Positions 29,202-39,533 of a stretch of 64,000 nucleotides of DNA are shown piece after piece. Below the pieces are notes generated by a model. The model was not told the origin of the DNA. It did no database searches and saw only the letters and a program-made list of their open reading frames with translations. The stretch comes from Variovorax saccharolyticus (GTDB lineage Bacteria > Pseudomonadota > Gammaproteobacteria > Burkholderiales > Burkholderiaceae_C): the NCBI RefSeq assembly GCF_030316765.1, contig NZ_JASZYT010000003.1, positions 558,001 through 622,000 on the forward strand. Reading direction: 5' to 3'. A program made the position numbers and the translations under genes. The first letter of the stretch is position 1. Each line of letters opens with the position of its first letter.

Positions 29202-30674
29202 TCAGCGGGCCGGCCGAAGCAGCGCGTACTGGGCCCAGTCGCCGCGGCGGAACAGCAGACTGACGGGCTTGCTCTTGTCCGCCTTGGCCAGCGCGGCGTC
29301 GAATTCCTTGAGGTTCGCGACTTCGACATTGCTCACCGCGAGCACCACGTCACCCTCGCGCAGGCCGGCACGCGCGGCCGCATCGGTGGCGGAATCGATG
29401 CGGACGCCGCCCTTGAGCTTGAGTTCCTTCTTCTGTGCTTCCGTCAGGTCGCTGAGCGCCAGGCCCATCGACTTGGCGGCCGCCGAAGCCGAGGGCTTGG
29501 CCGCCGGTTCGTCGCGGTCGGCGGCGACCTTGGTCGGCTTGTCGGGCTCGATCTCGGCGATGGTCACGTTGATGTCGCGCGTGCTGCCGCGACGGAACAC
29601 GGTGACCGAACTCTTCGTGCCCGGCTTGGTGTTGCCCACCAGGCGCGGCAGGTCGCTCGGCTTCTCGATCGCCTTGCCATCGAACTTGGTGATGATGTCG
29701 CCCGGCTCGATGCCGGCCTTGTCGCCCGGCGAGCCGGACTCCACGCCCCGCACCAGCGCCCCCTGCGCCTTGCCGAGGCCGATCGATTCCGCCACGTCCT
29801 TCGTGACCTGGTCGATCTGCACGCCGATGCGGCCGCGCGAGACGCGGCCCGAGGTGCGCAGCTGGTCCGCGACCCGGGTCGCCTCGTCGATTGGGATCGA
29901 GAACGAGATGCCCATGAAGCCGCCCGAGCGCGAGTAGATCTGGCTGTTGATGCCCACCACTTCGCCGCGCATGTTGATCAGCGGACCGCCCGAGTTGCCG
30001 GGGTTGATGGCCACGTCGGTCTGGATGAAGGGCAGGTAGTCGCCGGTGTCGCGCTGCTTGGCGCTCACGATGCCGGCGGTGACGGTGTTCTCGAGGCCGA
30101 AGGGCGAGCCGATGGCCATCACCCACTCGCCGACGCGCAGCTTCGACACGTCGCCGACCTTGACCGCCGGAAGTCCGGTGGCCTCGATCTTGACGACCGC
30201 CACGTCGGTGCGCTTGTCGGCCCCGATGATCCGGGCCTTGAACTCGCGCTTGTCGGGCAGCGTGACCAGCACTTCGGAGGCACCGTCGACCACGTGTGCA
30301 TTGGTCATCACGAAGCCGTCGGACGACAGGATGAAGCCCGAGCCGACGCCGCGCGGACGCTCCTCGTCAGGCGCCTGCGGACGGTTCGGGCGCGGCCCCT
30401 GGCGCGGAACGCCGGGCATCGGCTGGCCGAAGAAGCGGCGGAAGAACTCCTGCATCTCCTCGTCGGGCTCGTTGCCGGCCTGCGCGACCTTCTCGATGGT
30501 GCGGATGTTGACCACCGCCGGGCCGACCTGGTCGACGAGGTCGGTGAAGTCGGGCAGTGCCCGCGCCTGGGCGTGGACAGGCGTCGCCGGCAGCAGCGCG
30601 GTGGTCGAAGCGAGCGCGAGCGCGCAGGCCATCAGGGACGAACGGAAGGTGTCCCCCTTGATCTTGAGCATCAT
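29202..30674 (-). CDS. mucD: DegP/MucD-type periplasmic serine protease
   Basis: 490 aa. HtrA-family protease/chaperone of the envelope stress response. Signal peptide at about residues 1-36 (SSLMACALALASTTALLPAT ... VHAQA). Catalytic triad His127 (TNAHVVDG), Asp157 (RTDVAVVKIE), Ser228 (NPGNSGGPL), followed by two PDZ domains (GVQIDQVTKDVAESIGL and a second near the C-terminus). ATG 30674 or the adjacent 30671 is the start; a longer frame would overlap rseB. Position after rpoE-rseA-rseB matches the algU-mucA-mucB-mucD regulon of Pseudomonas. Confidence 0.95.
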   Translation of the reverse strand: MMLKIKGDTFRSSLMACALALASTTALLPATPVHAQARALPDFTDLVDQVGPAVVNIRTIEKVAQAGNEPDEEMQEFFRRFFGQPMPGVPRQGPRPNRPQAPDEERPRGVGSGFILSSDGFVMTNAHVVDGASEVLVTLPDKREFKARIIGADKRTDVAVVKIEATGLPAVKVGDVSKLRVGEWVMAIGSPFGLENTVTAGIVSAKQRDTGDYLPFIQTDVAINPGNSGGPLINMRGEVVGINSQIYSRSGGFMGISFSIPIDEATRVADQLRTSGRVSRGRIGVQIDQVTKDVAESIGLGKAQGALVRGVESGSPGDKAGIEPGDIITKFDGKAIEKPSDLPRLVGNTKPGTKSSVTVFRRGSTRDINVTIAEIEPDKPTKVAADRDEPAAKPSASAAAKSMGLALSDLTEAQKKELKLKGGVRIDSATDAAARAGLREGDVVLAVSNVEVANLKEFDAALAKADKSKPVSLLFRRGDWAQYALLRPAR

Positions 30675-30715
30675 CGGTATCTTTCGTTGGAGAGACAAAA
30701 ACTGCCGGCGACAGG

Positions 30716-31774
30716 CTAACGCGAGCGAACCAGATTCTGCGCGAACGCGTCCAGTGTCTGCGGCGGAACTTCGCCGACCGCAGTCAGCCACCAGTCGCCG
30801 TCCTTGCCGGACAGCCGGCGCGTCAGCGTGTAGGTGGCGCCGAGCGCGAGCAGCACTTCATCGGGCTTGCGCTGCGCATCGTAGGGCTCGATGAAAAGCG
30901 ACACGGTGGCGAGGCCATCCGAGAAGGTCCATTGCATCGTGTGCCCCTGCGCGTCGCCGCCCATCGGACGGCGGAAGGAACTGACCGGCCTGAATCCCGC
31001 CACCGGCTTGCTGAGCGCCCAGCCTTCGCGTTGCGCGGTGGTGCGCTCGAGCTCCGATTTCTCGACCCGGTAGCCGGCCGTGCTGCCCATCATCTGGGTC
31101 AGCGTATGGACCTTGACCGGCGCGTCGAGCTGGAGCTCGGAAAACGCCGACTGCTCGATCACCCGGTTGTCGCGATCGACGGTCTGCAGCTTGATCACCA
31201 GGCCCGAGCGGCGCTCGCTCCAGACCTTGTAGCCAAAGCGCAGCGCATCGCGCGGCTCGATCTGGACCACGTCGGCATCGAAGCCGGCCACGCGGTCCTT
31301 GCCGATCATGCGGACGCCGTAGGATTCGGCGATCGAGGAATCGGGCGTGCCCGACAGATTGGGAAAGAGCTCGAGGTTCTCGCGCTTCTCGCGCTTGACG
31401 ACCTTCACATCGGGCAGGAAGGTCACGACCTGGTCATTGCGCCGGAAGGTCGAGCGCGGCGGCCCCGACAGCGCCTCGATGCGCTCCATCTGCAGGTCGC
31501 CCTCGCACACGTGCCAGATGCGTGCACTCGAAAGATTCCCGGCCGGCGCCGACACCACGAAGGTGCCCACGTAGTTGCGCTGGCGTGCCGCGGCATGCAT
31601 GCGCTCCAGCCACTCGACCACGCCGAGTGCGGGCGTGTCGCCTCCGGTGGCGCTGGGCGGGCTCTTGACGGGAGGCGCCGGATTGCGGCTCTGTGCGAGC
31701 GACACCTGCGCCATGCACAGCGCCGCCACCAGAACCAGGAATCCGCGCGCGGAGATCGGCATCGAACGATTCAT
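30716..31774 (-). CDS. rseB: Sigma-E regulatory protein RseB/MucB
   Basis: 352 aa periplasmic protein that binds the anti-sigma factor RseA and shields it from DegS until lipoprotein/LPS signals accumulate. Signal peptide MNRSMPISARGFLVLVAAL followed by CMAQVSLAQS. The lipid-sensing domain begins VVEWLERMHAAARQRNYVGTF, a hallmark of MucB/RseB; the smaller C-terminal domain begins near SSFRRPMGG. Located 23 bp after rseA. Confidence 0.95.
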   Translation of the reverse strand: MNRSMPISARGFLVLVAALCMAQVSLAQSRNPAPPVKSPPSATGGDTPALGVVEWLERMHAAARQRNYVGTFVVSAPAGNLSSARIWHVCEGDLQMERIEALSGPPRSTFRRNDQVVTFLPDVKVVKREKRENLELFPNLSGTPDSSIAESYGVRMIGKDRVAGFDADVVQIEPRDALRFGYKVWSERRSGLVIKLQTVDRDNRVIEQSAFSELQLDAPVKVHTLTQMMGSTAGYRVEKSELERTTAQREGWALSKPVAGFRPVSSFRRPMGGDAQGHTMQWTFSDGLATVSLFIEPYDAQRKPDEVLLALGATYTLTRRLSGKDGDWWLTAVGEVPPQTLDAFAQNLVRSR

Positions 31775-31797
31775 TGCACTGTCTGCGGGCGCGCGGC

Positions 31798-32439
31798 TCA
31801 GCGCGAGGGCCGATCGAAGGTGGCGTTGCGCAGGAAGCCCGACGGCATCTGGGAGGCGCCGCCGGCTTGCTGGTGGGCTTCGAGCAACTGGTCGAGCCGC
31901 GGATCGCGCAGCATCACCTGCGGATTGCCGTTGCCGATCATGACCCGGGTCGACGAGAGGGCGGGCGCCGCCGGGGCGGGCGCTTCGGCCGTGGCGACGA
32001 CTGCCGGCGCCGCCCGCTGCAGCGCCAGCTGCGCGCCTGCGGCACCGGAGCCGGCGCCGCCGACCCAGTTCCATCCGATCGCTGCCGCCGCCGCCAGCGA
32101 GGCCGCGCCGGCCACCAGCTTCCAGCGGAACACCGGCTCGTTGGCGGCTTCGACCGGCGCCCGCACCGGCCGGACCTCCGTGGGCACGGAGACGAGGGCC
32201 GGCAGCGCCGGCTCGGCCGCCAGGCGACTCTGGAACCGCGAGAGAAAGGCCGAACTGTCGCTGCAAACCGTATGGGCACCCGAACGCAGCACATCGCCCA
32301 CCAGGTGGTAGGTCTGCCAGCTGGCCCTCAATTGAGGGTCGACGCAGAGCTTGCCGACCACCTCGGCGAATTCGTCCTCGGGCAAATGCCCGTCGGCGAG
32401 CGCGGATACCTGCTCTTGCACTGTATTTGTCTGGTTCAT
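31798..32439 (-). CDS. rseA: Anti-sigma-E factor RseA/MucA
   Basis: About 213 aa. The N-terminal cytosolic sigma-binding domain (VQEQVSALADGHLPEDEFAE; SWQTYHLVGDVLRSG) is followed by one membrane helix (WKLVAGAASLAAAAAIGWNW) and a periplasmic tail ending GFLRNATFDRPSR. This is the standard anti-sigma layout that allows regulated proteolysis. ATG 32439 has AGGTG 7 bases upstream and is preferred to GTG 32448. It starts 13 bp after the rpoE stop. Confidence 0.92.
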   Translation of the reverse strand: MNQTNTVQEQVSALADGHLPEDEFAEVVGKLCVDPQLRASWQTYHLVGDVLRSGAHTVCSDSSAFLSRFQSRLAAEPALPALVSVPTEVRPVRAPVEAANEPVFRWKLVAGAASLAAAAAIGWNWVGGAGSGAAGAQLALQRAAPAVVATAEAPAPAAPALSSTRVMIGNGNPQVMLRDPRLDQLLEAHQQAGGASQMPSGFLRNATFDRPSR

Positions 32440-32452
32440 CTCGTTCACCTGC

Positions 32453-33127
32453 TTACCAACGCTTGCCCGACTGGTTGTCCAGCAGGGGCTTGACCCGGGT
32501 CGAAATCGCCTCGCGGGCGCGGAAAATCCGCGACCGCACCGTGCCGATCGGGCAGTTCATGACCTCGGCGATCTCTTCGTAACTCATGCCCTCGATCTCG
32601 CGCAGCGTCACGGCCTGCCGCAATTCGGCCGGCAGCGCTTCCATCGCCGCCTCGACAGCCGCAGCGATTTCGTTGGCCGCCATCACGGTTTCGGGGGTCT
32701 CGTCGCTGATTGGTTCGTTTCCGGGCCGGTAAGTTTCATCCTCGTCATCAGAAGACGAGCGCAAGGCGCTCTCCGAGATGGTCGGGTCGCGCTTCATGTC
32801 GACCAGCGCCTTCTTGGCCGTATTGACCGCGATCCGGTAGAGCCAGGTGTAGAACTGGGCCTCGCCACGAAACTGGTGCAGGGCGCGGTAGGCACGGATG
32901 AAGGTTTCCTGGGCGATGTCCTCGACCAGGTTGACGTCGCGCACCATGCGCCCGATCAGGCGCTCGATCCGCCGCTGGTATTTGATGACCAGCAGCTCGA
33001 AGGCCTTCTGGTCGCCCGCGACGGTGCGCTGCACCAGCTGGAAATCGACCTCGCCCGGCCTTTCCGCTGCGGCAAGCGCGTCGGTCTGGCCGGTGCCGGG
33101 CGGCACGGGAGGCGGGGTCACTGTCAT
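32453..33127 (-). CDS. rpoE: Extracytoplasmic sigma factor sigma-E (RpoE/AlgU)
   Basis: 224 aa ECF sigma factor directing the envelope-stress regulon. Region 2 (LVIKYQRRIERLIGRMVRDV, then DIAQETFIRAYRAL) and region 4 (LPAELRQAVTLREIEGMSYE, then EIAEVMNCPIGTVRSRIFRA) are complete. It has an N-terminal Pro-rich extension of about 25 residues. The start overlaps the stop of a small membrane protein gene (ATGA). In many genomes MucA/RseA control also governs exopolysaccharide; an EPS locus lies 17 kb away, but no sigma-E promoter was identified there. Confidence 0.97.
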   Translation of the reverse strand: MTVTPPPVPPGTGQTDALAAAERPGEVDFQLVQRTVAGDQKAFELLVIKYQRRIERLIGRMVRDVNLVEDIAQETFIRAYRALHQFRGEAQFYTWLYRIAVNTAKKALVDMKRDPTISESALRSSSDDEDETYRPGNEPISDETPETVMAANEIAAAVEAAMEALPAELRQAVTLREIEGMSYEEIAEVMNCPIGTVRSRIFRAREAISTRVKPLLDNQSGKRW

Positions 33128-33594
33128 ACGCCGGGATGATGCACCGTGGGAGCGCCGGTGTCCGGGCCGGTCTCGAGACCGCGCGCATGGAGCGCGCGGC
33201 GCAGATCCAGCCAGCGCTCCGGCATCGCCTGACGGTCGACCCACACCCAGCGCCGGCGCCGCGCGGGTTCGTCCAGGCGCAGCAGGAGCAGGGATTGCAG
33301 GTCCAGCGCGACACTGGCGCGGGCCGCCCGAAGCGGCGCGCCGCCGGAAATCGACCAATGCCGGCCATCGAAGGCCAGCCGGGCCGGCGCCGCGCTTTGC
33401 AGCAGGCCGGTCCACGCGGCCGCGCTGGCCACGACCGCGCTCAGCGCCAGCATGGCGCGCCGCCAGTCGAAACCGTCGGCCTGCATCGACGCCAGCGTGA
33501 CGACGGCGACGCCGATCGCCCAGACCAGCACCAGAAGTCGCCGCGCATAGCGCGAACGCCCCACCGGATAGTTCACCGACGGGGCGCTGTGCAT
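33124..33594 (-). CDS. Small two-helix membrane protein overlapping rpoE
   Basis: 156 aa. After a short N-terminus, two hydrophobic segments are visible (YARRLLVLVWAIGVAVVTLA and MLALSAVVASAAAWTGLLQS), then a soluble tail with WSISGGAPL and repeated Arg/Leu/Trp (LLLLRLDEPARRRRWVWVDR). The layout resembles YgfX/CptA-type inner membrane proteins (two helices followed by a small cytosolic beta domain), but identity is too low by eye to name it. It lies between fabF and rpoE and overlaps rpoE by 4 bp, so its product is made with sigma-E. Confidence 0.7.
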   Translation of the reverse strand: MHSAPSVNYPVGRSRYARRLLVLVWAIGVAVVTLASMQADGFDWRRAMLALSAVVASAAAWTGLLQSAAPARLAFDGRHWSISGGAPLRAARASVALDLQSLLLLRLDEPARRRRWVWVDRQAMPERWLDLRRALHARGLETGPDTGAPTVHHPGV

Positions 33595-33607
33595 GGGTCG
33601 GAAACTA

Positions 33608-34852
33608 TCAAACGCGCTTGAACACCAGCGTGCCGTTGGTGCCGCCGAAGCCGAAGTTGTTCTTGACCGCGACATCGATCTTGAGATCGCGCGCCTCATT
33701 GGCGCAGTAGTCGAGATCGCACTCGGGGTCCTGATTGAAGATGTTGATGGTGGGCGGGCTCTTCTGGTGATGCACCGCCAGCACCGTGAACACCGACTCG
33801 ATGCCGCCGGCGCCGCCCAGCAGGTGGCCGGTCATCGACTTGGTCGAATTCACGACCAGCTTGCCGGCATGGTCGCCGAAGGCGTTCTTGATCGCGTTGG
33901 TTTCGTTCAGGTCGCCCAGCGGGGTCGACGTGCCGTGCGCGTTGACGTACTGCACCTGATCGGCATTGACGCCCGCATTCGCCAGCGCCATCTGCATCGA
34001 GCGGCGCGGACCGTCGACGTTGGGCGCGGTCATGTGGAAGGCGTCGCCGCTCATGCCGAAGCCCGAGACTTCGGCATAGATCTTGGCGCCACGCGCCTTG
34101 GCACGCTCGTACTCCTCGAGCACCACGACGCCGGCACCCTCGCCCAGCACGAAGCCGTCGCGATCCTTGTCCCAGGGGCGCGAGGCCGTCTTGGGATCGT
34201 CGTTGCGGGTGGACAGCGCGCGGGCCGCTGCGAAGCCGCCGAGACCGAGCGGCGACACGGTCGATTCGGCGCCGCCGGCGATCATCACGTCGGCATCGCC
34301 GTACTCGATCATGCGGGCCGAGGTGCCGATGGCATGCAGGCCGGTGGTGCAGGCGGTGACGATCGCGATGTTCGGGCCCTTGAATCCATACTTGATGGAA
34401 ACATGGCCCGAGATCATGTTGATGATCGACGCCGGCACGAAGAACGGCGACACGCGGCGCGGGCCGCGGTTGACCAGTTCGGCGTGCGTATCCTCGATCA
34501 GCGGCAGGCCGCCGATCCCGGAGCCGATGTTGCAACCGATGCGCACCGCCTCTTCTTCGGACAGTGCGTCGCCGGTGGGCAAGCCGCTGTCCTGCACCGC
34601 CTGGATGGCGGCGGCGAGCCCGAGATGGATGAAGCGGTCCATGTGACGCGCTTCCTTCTCGGGGATGTAGTCCTTGATGTCGAAACCCTTGACCTCGCCT
34701 GCGAACTTGCAGGAGAAGGCGCTCACATCGAACTTGGTGATGGTGTCGATGCCCGAATTCCCGGCCAACAGGTTGGCCCAGGACTCGGCGACGGAATTTC
34801 CGACAGGAGCGAGGCAACCGAGTCCGGTCACGACGACGCGGCGTTTGGTCAT
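33608..34852 (-). CDS. fabF: 3-oxoacyl-[ACP] synthase II
   Basis: 414 aa. Elongating condensing enzyme of type II fatty acid synthesis, important for cis-vaccenate and temperature control of membrane fluidity. Catalytic Cys168 (TACTTGLHA), His306 ([12 protein letters not shown]), Lys338 and His343 ([15 protein letters not shown]). AGAAAGG precedes the ATG. It follows acpP by 93 bp in the usual acpP-fabF pairing. Confidence 0.98.
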   Translation of the reverse strand: MTKRRVVVTGLGCLAPVGNSVAESWANLLAGNSGIDTITKFDVSAFSCKFAGEVKGFDIKDYIPEKEARHMDRFIHLGLAAAIQAVQDSGLPTGDALSEEEAVRIGCNIGSGIGGLPLIEDTHAELVNRGPRRVSPFFVPASIINMISGHVSIKYGFKGPNIAIVTACTTGLHAIGTSARMIEYGDADVMIAGGAESTVSPLGLGGFAAARALSTRNDDPKTASRPWDKDRDGFVLGEGAGVVVLEEYERAKARGAKIYAEVSGFGMSGDAFHMTAPNVDGPRRSMQMALANAGVNADQVQYVNAHGTSTPLGDLNETNAIKNAFGDHAGKLVVNSTKSMTGHLLGGAGGIESVFTVLAVHHQKSPPTINIFNQDPECDLDYCANEARDLKIDVAVKNNFGFGGTNGTLVFKRV

Positions 34853-34945
34853 GCCGGCAAACCTTTCTGGAAGCTGAGGCCGCTGGCCGGTGCACGCAGG
34901 CGTTGAAACCGCGGACCGAGGCGACGGCGACTCAGCGCGGCCGTA

Positions 34946-36029
<1,084 letters not shown>

Positions 36030-36052
36030 GAACAGAACCTCTGGGCTGGCGC

Positions 36053-37006
36053 TCAGGCGCCGAGCGTTTGCCTGGTTTCGGCGAGCGTCGCCGGATCGTA
36101 GACCGTGGCCGCAGCCAGCGCCGGTGCGATCCGCTTGGCCATGCCGGCCAGCACCTTGCCGGGGCCGCATTCGACGATGGCCTCGACACCGCGGGCCTCG
36201 AGGGCCTGCACGGTCTCGACCCAGCGCACCGGGCCGGCCGCCTGGCGCACCAGGGCGGCGCGGATGCGCTCGGGATCGGTCTCGACCGCGACATCGATGT
36301 TGTTGACGACCGGAATCCGAGGCGCCGCCAGTTGGACCGAAGCCAGCCGCTCGCGCAGCGCTTCGGCCGCCGGCTTCATCAGGCTCGAATGGAACGGCGC
36401 CGAGACCGGCAGCGGCAGCGCACGCTTGGCACCGTTGGCCTTCAGGACCTCGCAGGCCTTGTCGACCGCGGCCTTGCTGCCCGCGATCACGGTCTGCATC
36501 GGGTCGTTGAAGTTCACCGCCTCCACCACCTCGGCGCTGCCGGGGCCGAACGAGGCCGTGACCTCGGCACAGCCGGCCTGCACCTTGGCGGCCTCCATGC
36601 CGAGCACGGCGGCCATCGCACCGACGCCCACAGGCACGGCCTGCTGCATCGCCTGGGCGCGAAAACGCACCAGGGGCGCCGCCTGCGCGAGGGTCAGCAC
36701 GCCCGAGGCCACGAGGGCCGAGTACTCGCCCAGGGAATGGCCGGCCACCACCGACGGCTCGGCGCCGCCTTCGGACCGCCAGGCGCGCCAGGCGGCGATC
36801 GCTGCAACCAGCATCACGGGCTGGGTGTTGGTGGTCAGGGCCAGGGCTTCCTTGGGGCCTTCGTGGATCAGGCGCGCGATGTCTTCATCGAGCGCGTCGG
36901 AGGCCTCGCGCAGCGTTTCGGCCACGGCCGGGTGATCGCCCCAGGCGTCGAGCATGCCGACGGCCTGCGAACCCTGACCCGGAAAGACGAAAGCAAAGGA
37001 CTTCAT
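36053..37006 (-). CDS. fabD: Malonyl-CoA:ACP transacylase
   Basis: 317 aa. Loads malonyl groups from malonyl-CoA onto ACP. N-terminal FVFPGQGSQAVGML supplies oxyanion-hole residues; the nucleophile is Ser91 in VVAGHSLGEYSAL; the catalytic His is in SAPFHSSLMKPA. Followed 23 bp later by fabG and preceded by fabH, the conserved fab order. Confidence 0.98.
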   Translation of the reverse strand: MKSFAFVFPGQGSQAVGMLDAWGDHPAVAETLREASDALDEDIARLIHEGPKEALALTTNTQPVMLVAAIAAWRAWRSEGGAEPSVVAGHSLGEYSALVASGVLTLAQAAPLVRFRAQAMQQAVPVGVGAMAAVLGMEAAKVQAGCAEVTASFGPGSAEVVEAVNFNDPMQTVIAGSKAAVDKACEVLKANGAKRALPLPVSAPFHSSLMKPAAEALRERLASVQLAAPRIPVVNNIDVAVETDPERIRAALVRQAAGPVRWVETVQALEARGVEAIVECGPGKVLAGMAKRIAPALAAATVYDPATLAETRQTLGA

Positions 37007-37057
37007 GATCTTGTGTCTCCAAGAGGCTGCCGCCCGACGCCGGGCAGCGCGCTCTGC

Positions 37058-38035
37058 TTAATAGTTCAACAGCACCGCGCCCCAGGTGAAGCCGCCGCCA
37101 ACGCCTTCGAGCATCAGCGTGTCGCCCTTCTTCACCTTGCCCGAGCGCACCGCGTGGTCGAGCGCGAGCGGGATCGAAGCCGCCGACGTGTTGCCGTGCT
37201 CGTCGACGGTGACGATCAGCTTGTCGCGCGCGAGCTTCAGCTTCTTGGCCGTGCCTTCCATGATGCGGATGTTGGCCTGGTGCGGAATCAGCCAGTCGAT
37301 GTCGGCCTCGGTCTTGCCGGCCTTGGCGAGCGTGGCGCGCGCGGCTTCCTCGAGCACCCGCACCGCGAGCTTGAAGACGGCCTGGCCGTCCATGTGCAGC
37401 AGCGGCTTGCCAAGCACTTCGCCGCCCGAGACCTGACCCGGCACGCACAGGATGCCGACATGCTTGCCGTCGGCATGCAGATCGCTCGCCAGGATGCCGG
37501 GCTCGCTGCTGGCCTCGAGGATCACGGCGCCGGCGCCGTCGCCGAACAGCACGCAAGTCGTGCGGTCATTGAAATCCAGGATGCGGGAGAACACCTCGGC
37601 ACCGACCACCAGTGCGCACTTCGCGGAACCGGTGCGGATCATCGCGTCGGCCACCGTCAGCGCATAGACGAAGCCGCTGCAGACCGCCTGGACGTCGAAG
37701 GCCGCGCAGCCGGCGACGCCCAGCTTGTGCTGGAGGATCGCCGCCGAGGACGGGAACACCATGTCCGGGGTCGAGGTCGCGACGATGATCAGGTCGACAT
37801 CGCCGGCGCTGCGCCCGGCGGCTTCGAGCGCATGCTTCGAGGCCTGCAGCGCGAGGTCGCTGCTGGTGACTTCGGGAGCGGCGAAGTGGCGCGCCCGGAT
37901 ACCGGTGCGCTCGATGATCCACTGGTCGGAAGTCTCGATGCCACGGGCGCCGAGTTCCTTGGCCAGATCGTCATTGGTCACGCGGCGGGGCGGCAGGAAA
38001 CTGCCGGTGCCTGTGATGCGGGAGAAGAGGGTCAT
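37058..38035 (-). CDS. fabH: 3-oxoacyl-[ACP] synthase III
   Basis: 325 aa. Starts fatty acid synthesis by condensing acetyl-CoA with malonyl-ACP. Catalytic Cys119 ([12 protein letters not shown]), His in [11 protein letters not shown] and Asn in [11 protein letters not shown]. Its ATG overlaps the plsX stop by one base (TGATG), implying tight translational coupling. Confidence 0.98.
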   Translation of the reverse strand: MTLFSRITGTGSFLPPRRVTNDDLAKELGARGIETSDQWIIERTGIRARHFAAPEVTSSDLALQASKHALEAAGRSAGDVDLIIVATSTPDMVFPSSAAILQHKLGVAGCAAFDVQAVCSGFVYALTVADAMIRTGSAKCALVVGAEVFSRILDFNDRTTCVLFGDGAGAVILEASSEPGILASDLHADGKHVGILCVPGQVSGGEVLGKPLLHMDGQAVFKLAVRVLEEAARATLAKAGKTEADIDWLIPHQANIRIMEGTAKKLKLARDKLIVTVDEHGNTSAASIPLALDHAVRSGKVKKGDTLMLEGVGGGFTWGAVLLNY

Positions 38036-39123
38036 CAGACGTGGAGCGCCGGCGCGTCGGCTGGCACCGCCGGGTCTTGCCGCGCCAGCAGAGGCGCGGC
38101 GTGAGCGATGCGGGCCCGAACGCGGTCGAGCAGGTTGTTGCGAGCGGCATCATAAGCGCGATCGAGCGCATGGCCGAAGGCCACCTCGTCCGCCGAACCG
38201 TGGCTCTTGAACACCAGGCCGCGCAGGCCCAGCAGTGCAGCACCGTTGTACCGACGATGATCAAGGCGCTTTTTGAGCGCTTTTAGAACCGGATAAGAAA
38301 CGATCGCCGCAAATTTACTGAAAATGCCGCTCGAATACTCGATTCTCAGGAAGTCGACGATCATCGACGCCACGCCTTCCGTGGCCTTCAAGGTCACGTT
38401 GCCGACGAAGCCGTCGCAGACCACGATGTCTGTCGTGCCCTTGAAGATGTCGTTGCCCTCGACATTGCCGTAGAAGTTCAGGTCCTGCGAACTCGCGGCT
38501 TTTCGCAGCAGTTGGCTGGCTTTCTTGATGGTTTCGCTGCCTTTGATGGCTTCTTCGCCGACGTTCAGCAAGCCGACGCTGGGCGATTCGTTGCCGGTCA
38601 GGGCCGAGACCAGCGCCGAACCGAGCACCGCGAACTGCAGCAGGTCCTCGGCGTCGCAATCGACATTGGCGCCGAGATCGAGCACGGTCGTGGCGCCGCC
38701 CTTGCTGTTGGGCAACTGGGGAGCGATCGCCGGCCGGTCGATGCCATCGAGGGTCTTGAGAAGATAGCGCGCGATAGCCATCAATGCGCCCGTGTTACCG
38801 GCAGAAATCGCGGCTTGGGCAGCACCATCCTTGACCTGCTGGATCGCGACCCGCATCGACGAGTCTTTTTTCTTGCGCAGCGCCACCTCGATCGGATCGT
38901 CCATGCCGACGACTTCGCTGGCGCCGACGATGCGGGCGCGCGGGTGCGAAAAGCCGGCCAGCGCAGCCGGCGCACCGACCAGCAGCAGCGAGGCTTCCGC
39001 GTGGCGATCGAGAAATGCCTTGCAGGCCGCAAGCGTGACGCGCGGCCCATGGTCGCCGCCCATGCAATCAACGGCGAGCGTGATCACGGCGGTTCCTGGA
39101 ACGGAGGCTGAAGGCGTGGCCAT
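38035..39123 (-). CDS. plsX: Phosphate acyltransferase PlsX
   Basis: 362 aa. Converts acyl-ACP to acyl-phosphate for PlsY in phospholipid synthesis. Signatures: [17 protein letters not shown] near the N-terminus, [15 protein letters not shown], and [20 protein letters not shown] 39123 is preferred to the TTG one codon upstream. No Shine-Dalgarno is visible: the bases before the ATG are TTTGTTTTG following a strong hairpin (see 39124-39167), so expression may rely on coupling or leaderless-type initiation. Confidence 0.97.
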   Translation of the reverse strand: MATPSASVPGTAVITLAVDCMGGDHGPRVTLAACKAFLDRHAEASLLLVGAPAALAGFSHPRARIVGASEVVGMDDPIEVALRKKKDSSMRVAIQQVKDGAAQAAISAGNTGALMAIARYLLKTLDGIDRPAIAPQLPNSKGGATTVLDLGANVDCDAEDLLQFAVLGSALVSALTGNESPSVGLLNVGEEAIKGSETIKKASQLLRKAASSQDLNFYGNVEGNDIFKGTTDIVVCDGFVGNVTLKATEGVASMIVDFLRIEYSSGIFSKFAAIVSYPVLKALKKRLDHRRYNGAALLGLRGLVFKSHGSADEVAFGHALDRAYDAARNNLLDRVRARIAHAAPLLARQDPAVPADAPALHV

Positions 39124-39167
39124 CAAAACAAAGGCCCGACGCTACGCCAAAAGTAGCTTCGGGCCTT
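39124..39167 (-). terminator. Terminator/attenuator hairpin between rpmF and plsX
   Basis: On the - strand AAGGCCCGA (39167-39159) pairs with TCGGGCCTT (39139-39131), extended by GCTAC/GTAGC (39157-39153 with 39145-39141), then TTTGTTTTG (39132-39124) up to the plsX ATG. It looks like an intrinsic terminator set directly before plsX, so it would cut the fab operon off from rpmF unless bypassed. Confidence 0.75.
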
Positions 39168-39183
39168 GGCCTTGGAACGGAAA

Positions 39184-39366
39184 TCAGGCTTCGGACTTGG
39201 TCTTGAGAACCTTGCGGCCACGATAGAAGCCATTCGGGCTGATGTGGTGACGCAGATGCGTTTCGCCGGTGGTCGGCTCGACGGCGATGCCGGGCACGCC
39301 CAGCGCATTGTGCGAACGGTGCATGCCGCGCTTCGACGGCGACTTCTTGTTTTGCTGGACGGCCAT
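39184..39366 (-). CDS. rpmF: 50S ribosomal protein L32
   Basis: 60 aa ([20 protein letters not shown]...), the length and basic N-terminus typical of bL32; the cysteine ribbon of other lineages is absent, as in most proteobacteria. AGGAG precedes the ATG. It sits upstream of plsX-fab as in E. coli, coupling ribosome and lipid synthesis at the transcript level. A promoter lies at 39471-39499. Confidence 0.98.
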   Translation of the reverse strand: MAVQQNKKSPSKRGMHRSHNALGVPGIAVEPTTGETHLRHHISPNGFYRGRKVLKTKSEA

Positions 39367-39470
39367 GCTGGCTCCTGGAAATGTTGGGGTGGGTTGGCGG
39401 GGTGCATGCGGGGCGGCTCATGTCTTCCATGGGGTATAGAACATGCCCGACGGCGCGCGCGAAGCCCATG

Positions 39471-39499
39471 ATTATAGCCCATCCACGGACGCATGACCA
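39471..39499 (-). promoter_or_regulatory. Predicted sigma-70 promoter for rpmF-plsX-fab
   Basis: On the - strand TGGTCA (39499-39494), 17-bp spacer, perfect TATAAT (39476-39471). It would start transcription near 39464, giving an rpmF leader of about 100 nt. Four of six -35 bases match consensus. Confidence 0.65.
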
Positions 39500-39533
39500 G
39501 TCCGTCGCCCTTAGAGCCTCTAGCAGGGCCCTT

